Positions 33,683-43,802 of a stretch of 64,000 nt of DNA are shown here, one piece after another (position 1 is the stretch's first letter; the number at the start of each line of letters is the position of its first letter). The notes under the pieces are model-generated. The model saw only the letters and a program-made list of their open reading frames with translations. It was not told the origin of the DNA and searched no databases. This DNA is from Perkinsus olseni (Eukaryota > Perkinsozoa > Perkinsida > Perkinsidae). The position numbers were made by a program, and so were the translations under genes. The DNA lies in the NCBI GenBank assembly GCA_013115135.1, contig JABANP010000153.1, positions 1 to 64,000 on the forward strand, in the 5' to 3' direction.

Positions 33683-34698
33683 CAGTGAGAGTATTCGAAG
33701 TCTTTTTTAATATCAACTCATGAATTTTTATAAGTAGAAAGTTGAATGTTTTTCCTTAAACTGAGTTTCTCGGCATTCAACTTGTTTTTCGGTGAATGAG
33801 CATCTCAGTGAGCGGCTAAGGAAGTGATTGAAATGCAATTGAATCGCCGTGATTCATCCCCTCAAGGCCCCGACGTGCGACAGAATCTCATCGCCCGCGT
33901 GGAGATTCTGCGGATGGCCCATCGCTTGGGACGCTCTCGTTCGAGCGCTTCTTTTCTCCGCTGACCTCATCCCGAAGACGGCGCTCTCGTCATGGACTCT
34001 TCCGGGCTCGCTGATATACACGTGACGCGTCCGAAGGAGTTGGTTCTGCGATATTCACCCATCTCGTACCCATTAGTTAGCGAGCCACGTCGCTGACGAA
34101 GGGCGCGAGAACAGGGTCTCGCGCGGCAGTATCGCTCTACCACTGACGTCGTCAACTTGTCACGTCCCCGTTAGGGAAACCGGTGGGAAACTCACGTCCA
34201 GATCACTAAGTGAGGTATGGAAAACAGGACAGCGGTTCCCAAGTACAGAGTCGCCGGTTGGAGGAACTCAACCTCAAACCCGCCACCTGTGCGTCAGCCG
34301 CCAAATCACAGAGCGGAGTCCCGCTCGGGCTCGACTTCCGTGGTCGCGCCTTCGAACTGAATCCGCACAGTGATTCAACTCGGGAGAGTTGGGCAGGTTG
34401 AAAAATGACAACCAGCCACGGAATTGAGAACGCGAATTCAAAAAGACGATGCGGCTATGCGGTCCGAGTGCGCCTCCATAGCACTAGCGCTAAGACCTCG
34501 CTCGGCACTAACACACAACTAGGAGCTCGGCGCAGTGCTAAATTGTGTGTTCGTGTCCCTAAGGGCCGACTCCCAGCTCGTAACCAAACTCGGTTACTCC
34601 GTAACCATCAATTTGCGAAAGCACACTCGATTAACTGGTGGTTAAATGCAGAAGGATCGGGGGCTCAGCTCGAGTCGTTCGGGTTGAGCAGCAGAGAG

Positions 34699-34747
34699 TG
34701 AGCAGCAGGGACCCCGCTGCAGGCTGCAGCGGGGTCCCTGCTGCTCA
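34699..34747. repeat. 49-nt perfect odd palindrome (24+1+24)
   Basis: Arms 34699-34722 and 34724-34747 are exact reverse complements around g34723. Confidence 0.95.
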
Positions 34748-35611
34748 TGGTACTTCGAGCACCCTTCGCTATGTACGCCCTGAGTGATGGATGGGCACCA
34801 AGAGGAAAGTTGAATGCCATCGAGCTCACACGAGGGCCGAGCATCCCGCGTCATGCGAGCCGCGTGTTGCTGAGTGCATAGTGCATCGCGTAGTGCATGC
34901 GAGCCGCGTAGTGCATCCCTGGACGAGCACGCTACTGAAACTCAGGGAGGTTTGTTCTTATGATTAAAAATAGTCGCAGACGAGCGGCCTACGGACGAGT
35001 ACAATGCGGTACAACAGTTCCCACAGCCGTATCATCATCATACATGTCAAACTCATCACACAATCATCAGCTCACTCGAGCTCAGAATCCACACAAATAC
35101 TGGGCGCGCGCGGCAGCTGCTACTTTCCTGTTTGCACCTCCAAGCACTTCGCTTGCGCTTCTTGCCCTCCAAAGCCCACTGATGGACTAAGATAAGGGTT
35201 CTCTCTGGCTCCATCTTGTACTCTTGCGTTAATCATGGCCACCCGCGTGACACGCCCGCCAGATCCTGTCTATCTGTTTACTACACGCGGACAGGGCCGC
35301 ACTGTGCGGCCCGCACAGTCAAGAATCAAACACAGCTAGTATTACGAGCCCAGTAATGGCAGAACGGTCCGTTCGGAACTTAGTCGCTTTACATAGAGCG
35401 AACAATCGATAACTCTCAGGTAGAAGACTGGCCATCAGGAGCAGGCAGAGAGTCCTACCACAAGGTGCACGCGCGCACAGTGACGCGAGACCGCCCGTGT
35501 TTCCACGATGAACGTGTCACCGATGAACGGAGTTTATCGAGCTAAATACTCGGGCGACTAGGCCCATACGTATGAAGCGCCTCGCCTCTGGCATGATGGG
35601 CCAGCGGTGAG

Positions 35612-35631
35612 GCTCACTCGATTAATCCTCG
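35612..35631 (+). promoter_or_regulatory. Conserved upstream block of subtilisin genes
   Basis: A 20-nt block 57 bp before the ATG matches blocks 81-83 bp before the two minus-strand paralogues (54504-54523, 58664-58683); consensus GCYYACTCG-N4-ATCCTCG. Conservation across diverged copies suggests a promoter or leader element. Confidence 0.4.
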
Positions 35632-35688
35632 TCCCTTCAATTCGCGTGATGGTTGGCGGCGCTTCTAGTTTTCTGTTCATTCGACGCG

Positions 35689-36969
35689 ATGAAGCTTCTC
35701 TCCTTCGCCCCGCTCGTAGCCGCATCGAGCTCCGCTGACGTTTACGACAGCAAGACTATCCTGTCGATCACCTCCGACGATGCTTTTGTTGACGTGCGGG
35801 ACGTCCCGCAGCGCCTAGAAAACGTCAAGCTCGAGGCCAACGCTGAGATGAGCGCCTTCTTCAAGACAGCAACAATCAAGACCCTGAAGTCCTCGGGCTT
35901 GCAGATGGTCTCTACTTCCGATGACACGGTGAGCTCCGCCGATCTCTGTGCCTACTTGAAGAACGCAGCCTCCGAGCTACCCGGTCTGGAGTGTGAATGC
36001 TCCCCTAACTTCGCCACCAAGGAACAGACCACCGACGACGATCTCGGCGTGAATGACCCTCAAGCTTGGAGGCAAAGGGCATTTGAGCGGATGAACATGA
36101 AAGAAGTGTGGAGACTTTCTGCGCGCTACGCGAGGAGAACCGTTAAAGTAGCTGTTATGGACAACGGCCTCAACTTCAGCGATCCTGAGATCTCCTCTTA
36201 CCGGGGTATCTTCTATAAAAGGAGTGGCGGGTTCATCTCCGGTGGTTGGAACTTCGTGGACGACTCCTCGAACTTCACGTCGGCTAATCAGCATGGCCAA
36301 AGGTGTGCCAGACTCATCGCGGCCAGGAGGAACAATAACCACGATATGGCCGGCATGTCATCTAACGTACGTTTGGTGTCTTTGGCAACCCAAAGAGAGG
36401 ATGGTGTTGGTAGCTGGTGGCATATGGCTGCGGCTATGGACATGGCAGTCGACATCGGGGTTGATATCGTATCAATCTCAATATTTGGAGAATTGTCGGA
36501 GAGATCTGCAAACTGGATCCTCGGCAAGTCCTTCAAAGCCGCAACTGATCAAGATATCATCGTCGTCGCCTGTGCTGGTAACCATGCAAAAGCAGCTGGC
36601 ATGTACTATCCATGTGCGCTTCCCGGCGTGGTCTGTGTGGCTTCCCTCGACATGCAAGACACTCTACGAGTCTCCAGTTTCAGCAATTACGGTAACAGCG
36701 TCGACATCGCTGCCTACGGCTCGGGCGTCTACACTGGCTCAAGCCAGTACGGCTCGGGCACGTCTTTCTCGTGCCCCATCGTCTCCGGAGCGGCCGCGAT
36801 CCTGCTTTCTATGGGCGTTAAGCCCAAGTACGTTGCTGGGATGCTCACCTACAACGTTGATCGGTTCTACAGTCCTCTGAGGCCCTTGAAGAGGAACGCT
36901 GGAGCTCTGAACCCGCTGAAGGCCGTAAGGATGGCCATCGATTTTCCGGTTCTGAGAGGAGCCCGCTAA
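35689..36969 (+). CDS. Secreted subtilisin-like serine protease, copy 1
   Basis: Single exon, 426 aa. I start at ATG 35689 because it opens a signal peptide (MKLLSFAPLVAASSSA) and aligns with the starts of the paralogues. Residues 20-120 form an inhibitor-like propeptide with four Cys (86-105). The S8 catalytic domain carries Asp158 ('VAVMDNG'), His202 ('NQHGQRCARLIAA'), oxyanion Asn298 ('VVACAGNHA') and Ser359 ('GSGTSFSCPIVSG'). The usual HGT is HGQ and the usual DTG is DNG. The loop 'SISIFGELSERSANW' differs from 'SISLGEFISKSFADW' of the other copies. The family resembles the extracellular serine proteases of Perkinsus. The 3' flank (to about 37220) resembles that of the truncated copy at 50833-51070, so duplication units include flanks. 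Confidence 0.92.
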   Translation: MKLLSFAPLVAASSSADVYDSKTILSITSDDAFVDVRDVPQRLENVKLEANAEMSAFFKTATIKTLKSSGLQMVSTSDDTVSSADLCAYLKNAASELPGLECECSPNFATKEQTTDDDLGVNDPQAWRQRAFERMNMKEVWRLSARYARRTVKVAVMDNGLNFSDPEISSYRGIFYKRSGGFISGGWNFVDDSSNFTSANQHGQRCARLIAARRNNNHDMAGMSSNVRLVSLATQREDGVGSWWHMAAAMDMAVDIGVDIVSISIFGELSERSANWILGKSFKAATDQDIIVVACAGNHAKAAGMYYPCALPGVVCVASLDMQDTLRVSSFSNYGNSVDIAAYGSGVYTGSSQYGSGTSFSCPIVSGAAAILLSMGVKPKYVAGMLTYNVDRFYSPLRPLKRNAGALNPLKAVRMAIDFPVLRGAR

Positions 36970-39900
36970 TAGACTTCTCTTTACTTGGCCGCCTTACGAA
37001 GAGAGAAATTCTGTCTTTGTAATGCAGGCCCGATTCAGACTTTCATTGTATCCCTAACGCTAAACGCCATAGATGCACACAATAAAAGTGTGACGATTCA
37101 GTAGCCAGAGTGCCACGGCAGTCGGCCAAGCTGCTAGCGTCGCGAGTTCACTCGCCTTCGACGCCAGACTGTTTATCGATAACTTATTGTTCATCGCGAG
37201 CTCGTCCACTCGGAGTGGGCCACTCGCCTTTTTATTGTTAGTGAAGAGCATCGTTAGCTGCAGCCAAATGCCTCCTATCATATCTCGCCTTCCTACAGTA
37301 GTGCTAGTAGTCCTTCCTACGCAGCAGCACACCAGGATATTCAACAAATTCGTTCTTGCGTTCTTTAATTCAGTTCGACGACGGGCCATACAAAGTGATT
37401 GGCTAATTGCAGGGCGCTGAACGGGCTTTTTGTAATCTACGAAGTATAGCTTGCGCGCCTCCCGGGCAACACCTATCAGGGTGGCAGCCTGACGCGGTCC
37501 CCGAGTCATAGGTGTCACCTTCGTTATTATTGCCTCGCCGCCATCTTACTGGTCAAGACCTCATGTAACTGCTCTCAGCAACCGCTGAGAGCTCTAAGTC
37601 GGGAATACTATTCCCGGAATAGATATTCCTGTCTCAGGATCGACATCCATCTTCGCTCGCCTCAGTGAACTTGATGGTTCCATGAGCGAACTAAATGTTG
37701 AAAAGGTGTTGATGAAGGGCTATTTGCCAGTGGCGCGAGAGATATCATTTCTGTTCTCGGGAGTCTCATAAGCCTCAAAGTCATGACCGCTAGCCGATGT
37801 TGATCGCCTTCCGTGAGGTTCACAGTGTGAACACTTTCGGTCAATATATTCCACGGTCTTCCAGATTAACAACTGGAAACACTGATCCAGACCTGTAGTA
37901 ATAACAATATCAATAACCAATATGATAGAGAATACCCACTCTCTACCACGATATATAACGACACAGGTGGTTGATGATAACCACCAATGTAATACGTAAT
38001 ACAACTTTACTTTATGATTAATGATTAAACCCACAGCTAGCGTACTAGCATCCGGATACTTAACCATTCACAGAGTGTCCCGAGGACATCAGAATGGGGA
38101 AAAAGGAGACAATCTACACAATTGTCGAGACTTCATCATTTGTGTCCTTTTGGGACCCAACACCGATAGCCTGATTTCGGGCCGTTCACACAATGAACTT
38201 CATCGCAGGTCTTTCCGAGGAGGCGGCACGATCATGGGCCTCTCCTTCTGAGCTATGTGCACTCTCTACACATCACAATCGAGCTGTGCTCATACTAGCT
38301 TCGCATTGTCAATCCATTCTCATATCTACTCCAATTTTCTTTCTGCTCTATCTCCTTCATTACGAGCTCAATCTACTAATGTTGCGTTCTACAACTACAC
38401 TTACTGCATTGCAGTAACTGCAACGGCATGGTGCATACGCCACATAATAAAGCTATGAGAAATCGTAGTAAGCTCCTCGGCGCTCCCGAGAAATCGTGGA
38501 GCGCCGGTCACAGCTCGTTGGCAGAACTGATACCTCGGGAGCGGGTTGTCGAAAGCTGAAATTCCTGAAATTTTCGCTCGCGGAAATTTCCGAAACTTCG
38601 GAAATGAAAAATGAAGTGATGAAATTCGACTAAAGAGTGGAAATTACGAAAATGACGCGAAATGATCGAATAAAATGCAATATCACTCGTGCAGCAATCC
38701 GAATATTCGTAGAACGGTCGTCAACGTTGAAAAAGAGGCTTCCAAACAGGGAGCGAATTAAGTAAATCGATCAGACGGCTTGCGCGGTTGGTTTTACCTG
38801 CTAAGACGACTTTCTACGGCTTTCTGCTCTAGTAGAGCACCTCCACGGTAGAGGCTCTACCTACGTGTTATTCTGCCCGGAAACTTTGATTGCAGGGCTT
38901 ATTCATTCCACGAGACAATACTGTGGCAGCATGTAATAAATAAAACCTTCCCGATATTGCATTATATATCACTCACATAACCATTGGCTAGCCACCAATG
39001 GTGACTCACAAATGACTGGTCAGCGATGGCAATTTTTAACGAAGGAGACTGAGATACTACACGAGGCGTCGTCAAAGGACAATGTCTACGAGCGTTCCTG
39101 CCCCAGGAGCCGAGAGGAGCTCAAGGAGTAGGGAAGAATGATCCGTCGCTGTGCGACAAATTCGCATTTTCCGATAATGAAATGAATTTCATTGAAATTC
39201 CACTATGAAATTCGAATTTCGGAAATCGTTTCGCGATTTCATGGAAATCGACAACCCTGCGAAAAGCCCCACTCGATACGGACCGTATCGAGTGGGGCTT
39301 TTCGAGCCCTTCATTGAAGCAGGTACGTTTATAAGACATCGATGTGAACGCTCAAAATGAAGTTACTCCTCCGATTGCTCCACTGACGAGCTCAAGAACG
39401 TTTCGACACGTAAGAACCTCTGGGACGTGGGGGTAGTGAAACTCAGCTGACGTGAGAATTCGAGACGGCGGCAGTGAGAGGGAACAATGCGCCGCGATCC
39501 CTGGAGGGCCACGTGGGCGCTAGAAAACATCCCCACGAATATTATTGAGTTGATAAAGACTATTTACGAAAGACCCTATGTCTCCAGTGACATTCACGTA
39601 GCCTCAGTCTGATGACTCGTCGGAGCTCATGAGAGTATGCAGTAGGTAGCGGTGCTAGACAACGAATGAAGTAGTGGAGATGTTTTCGCCATCCTCCAAT
39701 GTTAGACATTCCCAACATCTCCTCAGTCCGACTGAGTCAGTCGGCCTCTGTCGTGATACTTGCAGAAATTAGTGCCAACTCTCACATAGGGCGTTCTAAC
39801 GTGGCACCTTTTCTCCTATCATTTATCACTAAGAGTTAGCAACACAATCTGATGTAATCAGAAAAGAGTTTAAATGAGCAGAAGTCAGGCAGACTCAACA

Positions 39901-40044
39901 TTGAGATAAGCGACGTTGATGCTTGACTCTCTCGTTTGCAAAATCTGAAAATATTGAAAAAAGGAAAATTGGCCGTGGTAGGCCTGGTCTATCATTCATC
40001 CACTTGGCGAAGTGGCGAATCCTTCTCTAGTAGAGAATCTCTAC
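36970..40044. other. Intergenic; no recognised gene
   Basis: AT-richer DNA without convincing frames on either strand. Holds odd palindromes at 37600, 38825, 39260 (45 nt) and 39728. The segment 38560-38660 and 39170-39250 is rich in gaaatt/aaattt words. Confidence 0.5.
39260..39304. repeat. 45-nt perfect odd palindrome (22+1+22)
   Basis: Arms 39260-39281 and 39283-39304 are exact reverse complements around a39282. Confidence 0.95.
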
Positions 40045-41763
40045 TCACTGGTTCTTGAAGACCCTCGCTTGTGCCTTGCCATGTTTACCGGACCTGTGAA
40101 TGACTAATGTCTGGTCGTTCGGGTCCTGCGCATCCCTGAATTCGATCTTCTCTAGATCACTGAGTGCGTATTTTGACCTGGCTTTGAACCTGCACTTCCT
40201 CCGAGTGTAAGCCAGACTGGTGGAGCTATAGTCAGGCTTCACCCAAGAGACGCCATTCTCCTCAACCATCTCGTATGGTATATCCTCGTAATAGAGACGG
40301 CAACCAGCGAGTGTGATATGCATGGTAAAGTATCCAGGTTTTTGAAAGAAAACCAATTCTCCCGAGGCTCCTTTACTGTCACCATCATACAGACCACTTG
40401 GGTGAGGCTTAGTTGGAACTGTAGGGGTCGGGCTAGTCGTCGTGGGAAGAGGAGTTGTGGTTGGTGGCGGCCGAGTGGGCACATCAAGGAGCTGAAATTC
40501 CCATTCTTCAGTTTGCTGCCCGTAGGTGGTGACTTCACTCATCGGAACGCCCTGCTTGGAGGTAACCGCCAGATGTTTGAAAGACTCGCCGTGGATAGCA
40601 GGGTCGTGGCAGTTGTCCACCTGCGTCATGAAGTCTGTACTGCCGAAATCGGGCACCACGAAGAACTCGTCGTCGAGAATGTCTCCTTTATGACTGTGGA
40701 GACGGCCAATATGATAGGGGACGTTGCGGGCAGCAGCAACGCAACTACCGAGGTTGACAGTCAAACTCATGAGCAGCAGGTTCTCGTAGAACTCGATAGT
40801 GCTAACAGAGTTTGAATGTTCATCACTCTGGTAGATCCCCACGGGGTGAGTCTCATGTACAGGAAAAGCGGGAGATTGCGTCGGGTGAGCCGGGCGGGGA
40901 GGAGGGGCACCAGCGAGTTCGAAAACCCATTCCACACCATCCACGATGAAAGCAGTGACCTCGTTCATCGAGCCGCCCTTCGAGGATACTCTGAGACGGC
41001 TGAATTGGCCACCTCGTACAACCGCGTCGTTGCAACTGCCGAGCTTCGTCTCGAAGTTAGTCGAGCTGTAGTCGGGTATCACCCAGAATAGGTCCTTAGT
41101 GGCCAATCTCACGGTATAGGGAACGTTATATGCAGTCGCGACGCAGGTCTGCAACCGGATGGAAATAGAAAAAGTCTGCTGCTGCTCGTGAAACACCAAC
41201 GATCCGCCAGACTCATCCGTTACTGAAGAATAGAAGCTTCCAACAGGGTGAGTCGACGCCGGTGTTGGAAAGGGTGTAGCTCCCGGCGCACGCGTAGTAG
41301 TGTGGACCGGAAGAGGCCTAGTAGTTGGGCTTGGCACGGGGCGAGAAGGACCCTCGGCCAACCAGCAGTTCCACGGAGACCCATTAGCACCGTTGATAGC
41401 TATATCGCTCATGAGAACACCATGGTTCGACTTGACGTGGAGCCTGTCAAAGAAGTCGACATTAATAGACCGATCTCTGCAGGCAGCCAGGCGTGCTTTG
41501 AAGTCAGTCGAGCTATAGTCAGGCTTCAGCAAATCCTCGTGGCTAGAACCACGGATGGGAGTTATGGTATAGGGGACGTTCTCGGCAGAAGTCCCACACC
41601 TGCCGAGCAAGGCGCTGATGCGGAGGACTGGCTTACTTTCATCAAAATCCAAACGACCACCGTATTGGGCTGATCCTCTGCAACCGTAAGCACCGATAGG
41701 GTGAGAGGCACGAACGCTTGCGATGAGACTTGAGTAACAGATGATGGAAGAGAGGTATCTCAT
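40045..41763 (-). CDS. Secreted four-repeat protein with Thr/Pro-rich linkers
   Basis: Single exon, 572 aa. The ATG at 41763 opens a signal peptide (MRYLSSIICYSSLIASVRA); the frame continues upstream without one. Four repeats of about 110 residues follow, each starting HP-x-G-x-Y/F, then a strand run, 'LxxC', 'NVPY', 'PDYSSTxF', a second Cys ('CxD'), and 'LxVxSKxGxxMxE' (the fourth repeat is the most diverged and ends 'ARVFKNQ'). The two Cys per repeat probably pair. Repeats are joined by Thr/Pro-rich linkers ('TRPPPTTTPLPTTTSPTPT') of mucin type, likely O-glycosylated. No membrane segment, so secreted or cell-wall associated. I do not recognise the family; it looks lineage-specific. Confidence 0.85.
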   Translation of the reverse strand: MRYLSSIICYSSLIASVRASHPIGAYGCRGSAQYGGRLDFDESKPVLRISALLGRCGTSAENVPYTITPIRGSSHEDLLKPDYSSTDFKARLAACRDRSINVDFFDRLHVKSNHGVLMSDIAINGANGSPWNCWLAEGPSRPVPSPTTRPLPVHTTTRAPGATPFPTPASTHPVGSFYSSVTDESGGSLVFHEQQQTFSISIRLQTCVATAYNVPYTVRLATKDLFWVIPDYSSTNFETKLGSCNDAVVRGGQFSRLRVSSKGGSMNEVTAFIVDGVEWVFELAGAPPPRPAHPTQSPAFPVHETHPVGIYQSDEHSNSVSTIEFYENLLLMSLTVNLGSCVAAARNVPYHIGRLHSHKGDILDDEFFVVPDFGSTDFMTQVDNCHDPAIHGESFKHLAVTSKQGVPMSEVTTYGQQTEEWEFQLLDVPTRPPPTTTPLPTTTSPTPTVPTKPHPSGLYDGDSKGASGELVFFQKPGYFTMHITLAGCRLYYEDIPYEMVEENGVSWVKPDYSSTSLAYTRRKCRFKARSKYALSDLEKIEFRDAQDPNDQTLVIHRSGKHGKAQARVFKNQ

Positions 41764-41990
41764 ATGAAAAGGTCGTAGAAAGAAGGTTGCTGCAAGAGAC
41801 GAATCACACGAGAAGAGCGGCGAGTCGAAGCCACAGAGATGGGCTGCTGTAGCATTTCGGGTAGCCAAGCCGCGAAGCCCGAAACAAGACTCGACAGTGT
41901 CACGGTGGCGCTGTGCGGCTCGCACAAGAGGGGCACGCACGCACCTCGAGGCGAGACCGCCCGAGTTTCGCACCGATGGGAGGAGTTCAT

Positions 41991-42153
41991 TGTAGAGTTA
42001 AACCCGTAGGGTTCGACGAGGGTGAAACTAGTGCAGGGGCTTAGTCCTGGGCCCGCGCACGGCGCGGATCTCAGCTGCGTTCCGGCACAACGGTTTCGGT
42101 TCGCCGAGACGCTAGTGGCTGAACTGGCCCCTAGCGTGCTTATTTTTTTTTCT
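41991..42153 (+). repeat. Split direct repeat A1
   Basis: Starts 'tgtagagttaaacccgtagg' and ends in the oligo-T tract. Identical to A2 except for a 45-nt segment of A2 replaced here by 5 nt after 'aacggtttc'. Confidence 0.92.
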
Positions 42154-42381
42154 CTTCTCCCCTAATGGAGACCCAACTCCCATCGCGGAGTCCCAGCTCC
42201 CTTCGTGGAGTTTCTCGCTTCCCTCGTGGAGTACGTCGGCTCCCTCCGAGGAGCCCCTCTACCTGGCTGGTCAGTGACAGGCTCTCACTCCGGTTCACGT
42301 GCGACTACCCATTCGCCCCGCTGTTGGAGTCTTGCGTTACTCTGCGGATTGGTTCGTCAGTTTGTTTCCTCTTGGTTCTCC

Positions 42382-43446
42382 ATGGCCCCTGCGGACCAGC
42401 CCAACGCCGCCTCGCCTCTGGAGCAGATCGGTGCCCGGGTCATCGACGACGCGGCCGTTGTAACCACGGTATGCGAGAAGCTCAAGGAGCACCACATCAC
42501 CTCTGTCAGAGCTGTCTCCTGCTTGTCTGAGAAGGCCGTTACTACCGTCTGCAACGAGCTGAAGGAATGTGAACACACTGCCAACCTCTCCGAGGGGGTC
42601 ACCGAGTCCTACCTGTGGGGAATGGTCGGCGAGGCTAACGCCCAGCTACGGTTCGCTGAGTCTACAGTAACGGCACAGCGTGCCCCCACCCCGGAAGATT
42701 CCGGTCCGGACCAACGGGTCCAGAAAACGCGGTCTTACGCCCGCGGTTTTCAACAGGCTATACAGAAGTATGGCCCCTTCTCGCCGGAGGTCTACCCGTC
42801 ACAGAAGCTGCTCGATTCCCTAAGGGGATCTGGTTGGACCTACGTCGACCTCCACCGCTACATGCCCTCGGATGGCCCGGTCAGCCGCAAGCCTGAAACA
42901 AGGTGGGCTGAGCGCGAAGACGGCACCGTGGTGAGAGTCAAAGCAGACGACGGCGACGACGAAGTGTCATACAGGGCCTTCGGGTCCAAGTGGTGCCTGG
43001 CTTACCAGTCGCTTGGCTGGGCCATGATCATTAACTCCCTCGACTCCACGGAGCCATTGAACCCTCTCAACGCCATCACCCTGGCGGACATTGATTGCCA
43101 CCGTGCCCGTATCTTGGCCTTGAGCGTGCAGTTTGGCTGGCGCACTGCCTCCTGCGCCGATATCGCCATACGCAAGCAGATAGCATCGTCGGAGGCTTTC
43201 CACATCGCCCCGTTGGGGGAGTTCTACCAGAAGCCTGAACTCACCGCCGGCGTCATGTTGAGCTCGCTCGCTGCAGCCACCCGCAACAACCAGCCCCCAG
43301 GTGGGAAGCGCGAAGGGAAGCCTTCCACCCATCCTTCATCTGGCCCTAGCCAGAAACGACACCGTGGGTATGGGGGAAACCGAGCTCACAACGAGCGGCC
43401 ACAGGGTGCTGGCAGAAATGACGGCCACAACGACTCCAAGAAGTAG
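42382..43446 (+). CDS. Ngaro-like element ORF1 (Gag-like)
   Basis: 354 aa from ATG 42382. The N-terminal half has amphipathic helices ('VIDDAAVVTTVCEKLKEHHI'), the middle resembles a capsid-like helical domain, and the tail is Lys/Arg/Gly/Asn-rich ('KRHRGYGGNRAHNERPQGAG') suited to RNA binding. No CCHC zinc knuckle. Its place before ORF2 and the basic tail support a Gag role. Confidence 0.7.
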   Translation: MAPADQPNAASPLEQIGARVIDDAAVVTTVCEKLKEHHITSVRAVSCLSEKAVTTVCNELKECEHTANLSEGVTESYLWGMVGEANAQLRFAESTVTAQRAPTPEDSGPDQRVQKTRSYARGFQQAIQKYGPFSPEVYPSQKLLDSLRGSGWTYVDLHRYMPSDGPVSRKPETRWAEREDGTVVRVKADDGDDEVSYRAFGSKWCLAYQSLGWAMIINSLDSTEPLNPLNAITLADIDCHRARILALSVQFGWRTASCADIAIRKQIASSEAFHIAPLGEFYQKPELTAGVMLSSLAAATRNNQPPGGKREGKPSTHPSSGPSQKRHRGYGGNRAHNERPQGAGRNDGHNDSKK

Positions 43447-43641
43447 GCCTACAACGGCAGCTCCGGGTCGTGGTCCATGGCCTGATCTTCCGTTTCTCCC
43501 CTGTCGAATGCCCACACCGTTATTCCTCCAAGCCTTTCTCGTCAGTGCGCCTCTCGTCCCCTCGTAGCCTAGGCCTATCCGCGCACTCTAGTTACCACAG
43601 ATCATTTCCGCAGATTGTTCTTGTGTTGAATCAACACAGGT

Positions 43642-43690
43642 AGGTGGAGGCGCGACGGATCAACACTGTTGATCCGTCGCGCCTCCACCT
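43642..43690. repeat. 49-nt perfect odd palindrome between ORF1 and ORF2
   Basis: Arms 43642-43665 and 43667-43690 are exact reverse complements around c43666. It is flanked by a 17-nt odd palindrome on each side (43622-43638, 43689-43705). The position in the inter-ORF gap suggests an RNA or DNA structure used by the element. Confidence 0.95.
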
Positions 43691-43802
43691 AGCGGAGTCC
43701 GCTAGCTATTTGGGAATGACTCATTTCGATTGAGCCTGCTCTCTCTCCTTCTCAGTTGTGTTCGCTCTACGTGGGACGTCCTTTCTCCATACAGCCCCAC
43801 CG

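Larger units (their letters stand above)
33683..35688. other. Intergenic; no recognised gene
   Basis: No frame with family features. Contains the 49-nt palindrome at 34699, an odd palindrome at 35301-35319, and at its right end the promoter-like block of subtilisin copy 1. Confidence 0.5.
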
